This document shows positions 6,501 to 6,875 of a stretch of DNA of 6,875 nucleotides, one piece after another (positions within the stretch are counted from its first letter, which is position 1; each line of letters opens with the position of its first letter). The stretch comes from an uncultured Bacteroidales bacterium (lineage in GTDB: Bacteria; Bacteroidota; Bacteroidia; Bacteroidales; UBA932), in contig CAMJHW010000072.1 of NCBI GenBank assembly GCA_946405645.1, positions 1-6,875 on the forward strand, in the 5' to 3' direction. The notes beneath the pieces were generated by a model, which saw nothing but the letters and a program-made list of their open reading frames with translations, was not told the origin of the DNA and did no database searches. Made by a program: the position numbers and the translations under genes.

Positions 6501-6875
6501 CTACAGTGAAGATATCAGCCGGGTGAAGAGCCCGCACATGCGGTCGGCGGCAGCGTCGGCCGCACGTACCACGTCGTCTCCGTCATTGAAGTTCCTGGGG
6601 ATGTTGTCGGTGTTGCATTTGTTGGTGATGACCGACATTCCGAACACCCTGATGCCGCAGTGGCGGGCAACGATGACCTCCGGGATGGTGGACATGCCCA
6701 GGACGTCGGCGCCGGCCATCCTGTAGAACCGTACTTCCGCCGGAGTCTCATAAGTGGGGCCGGGACCGCCGAAATACACTCCCTTGTGATACCTCACGCC
6801 CATCTCCACGGCAATCTGCTGCGCCCTGTCGATAAGCTCGAGGTCGTATGCGCAGGTCATGTCGGGGAAGCGGGG
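6501..6875 (-). CDS. Purine nucleoside phosphorylase, trimeric PNP-I type (5' end beyond window)
   Basis: The visible 124 codons are the C-terminal part; the frame stays open to the window edge, and the ATG at 6860 is internal. The enzyme cleaves inosine and guanosine with phosphate to a free base and ribose-1-phosphate in purine salvage. Recognisable blocks, numbered from the first visible residue, are the GPGPTYETPAE stretch with its substrate-binding Glu (about 33-43) and GADVLGMSTIPEVIVARHCG (about 50-69). ITNKCN follows at about 78-83. They correspond to human PNP Glu201, Met219 and Asn243. The nearly unbroken VPEVIVARHCG-type block marks the trimeric family rather than hexameric DeoD. 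The tail ends in an ordinary helix. Its TAG stop begins at the base right after the nadE TGA, on the opposite strand. The symbol is left blank because usage varies (punA, pnp, deoD). Confidence 0.9.
   Translation of the reverse strand, partial: PRFPDMTCAYDLELIDRAQQIAVEMGVRYHKGVYFGGPGPTYETPAEVRFYRMAGADVLGMSTIPEVIVARHCGIRVFGMSVITNKCNTDNIPRNFNDGDDVVRAADAAADRMCGLFTRLISSL

Overview
This window looks like chromosomal core DNA of a GC-rich member of the Bacteroidota, most likely order Bacteroidales. The gene families point there: a GSCFA-domain protein, an RNase Y, a ZapA with its small coiled-coil partner, a two-domain NAD+ synthetase and a Bacteroidales-style outer-membrane barrel. Two further signs agree: start codons lack clear Shine-Dalgarno sequences, and three places match the Bacteroidota -7 promoter box TAnnTTTG exactly. 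I see no mobile element, CRISPR array, tRNA or rRNA, and no gene-free stretch over 300 bases.

Layout. Bases 1-1344 (minus) hold an outer-membrane barrel gene that runs off the left edge. Divergent from it, 1444-2304 (plus) encodes a GSCFA protein, which converges on rny (2316-3875, minus) with an 11-bp gap. Upstream of rny on the same strand lie a perfect 12-bp hairpin (3931-3963), a structured RNA of about 181 nt that I read as 6S RNA (3976-4156), zapA (4155-4445) and a 90-residue coiled-coil gene (4447-4719). Divergent from this cluster, nadE (4824-6500, plus) runs to its stop, and the next base begins the stop codon of a convergent purine nucleoside phosphorylase gene cut by the right edge (6501-6875, minus).

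How the genes fit together. The minus-strand cluster joins cell division (coiled-coil protein and ZapA), RNA polymerase control (6S RNA) and mRNA decay (RNase Y). The zapA-6S order is the one known from Proteobacteria such as E. coli. Here the last two bases of the zapA stop codon are also the first two bases of the closing helix of the RNA.

Most unusual point. The NAD+ synthetase has an intact ATP-pyrophosphatase domain, but its glutaminase domain has an in-frame gap of several dozen residues exactly where the catalytic Lys and Cys should be. The DNA between the flanking conserved blocks is too short to hide them in another frame. The enzyme is predicted to use free ammonia or nitrogen delivered by a partner. 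I did not find a wholly new multi-gene system.
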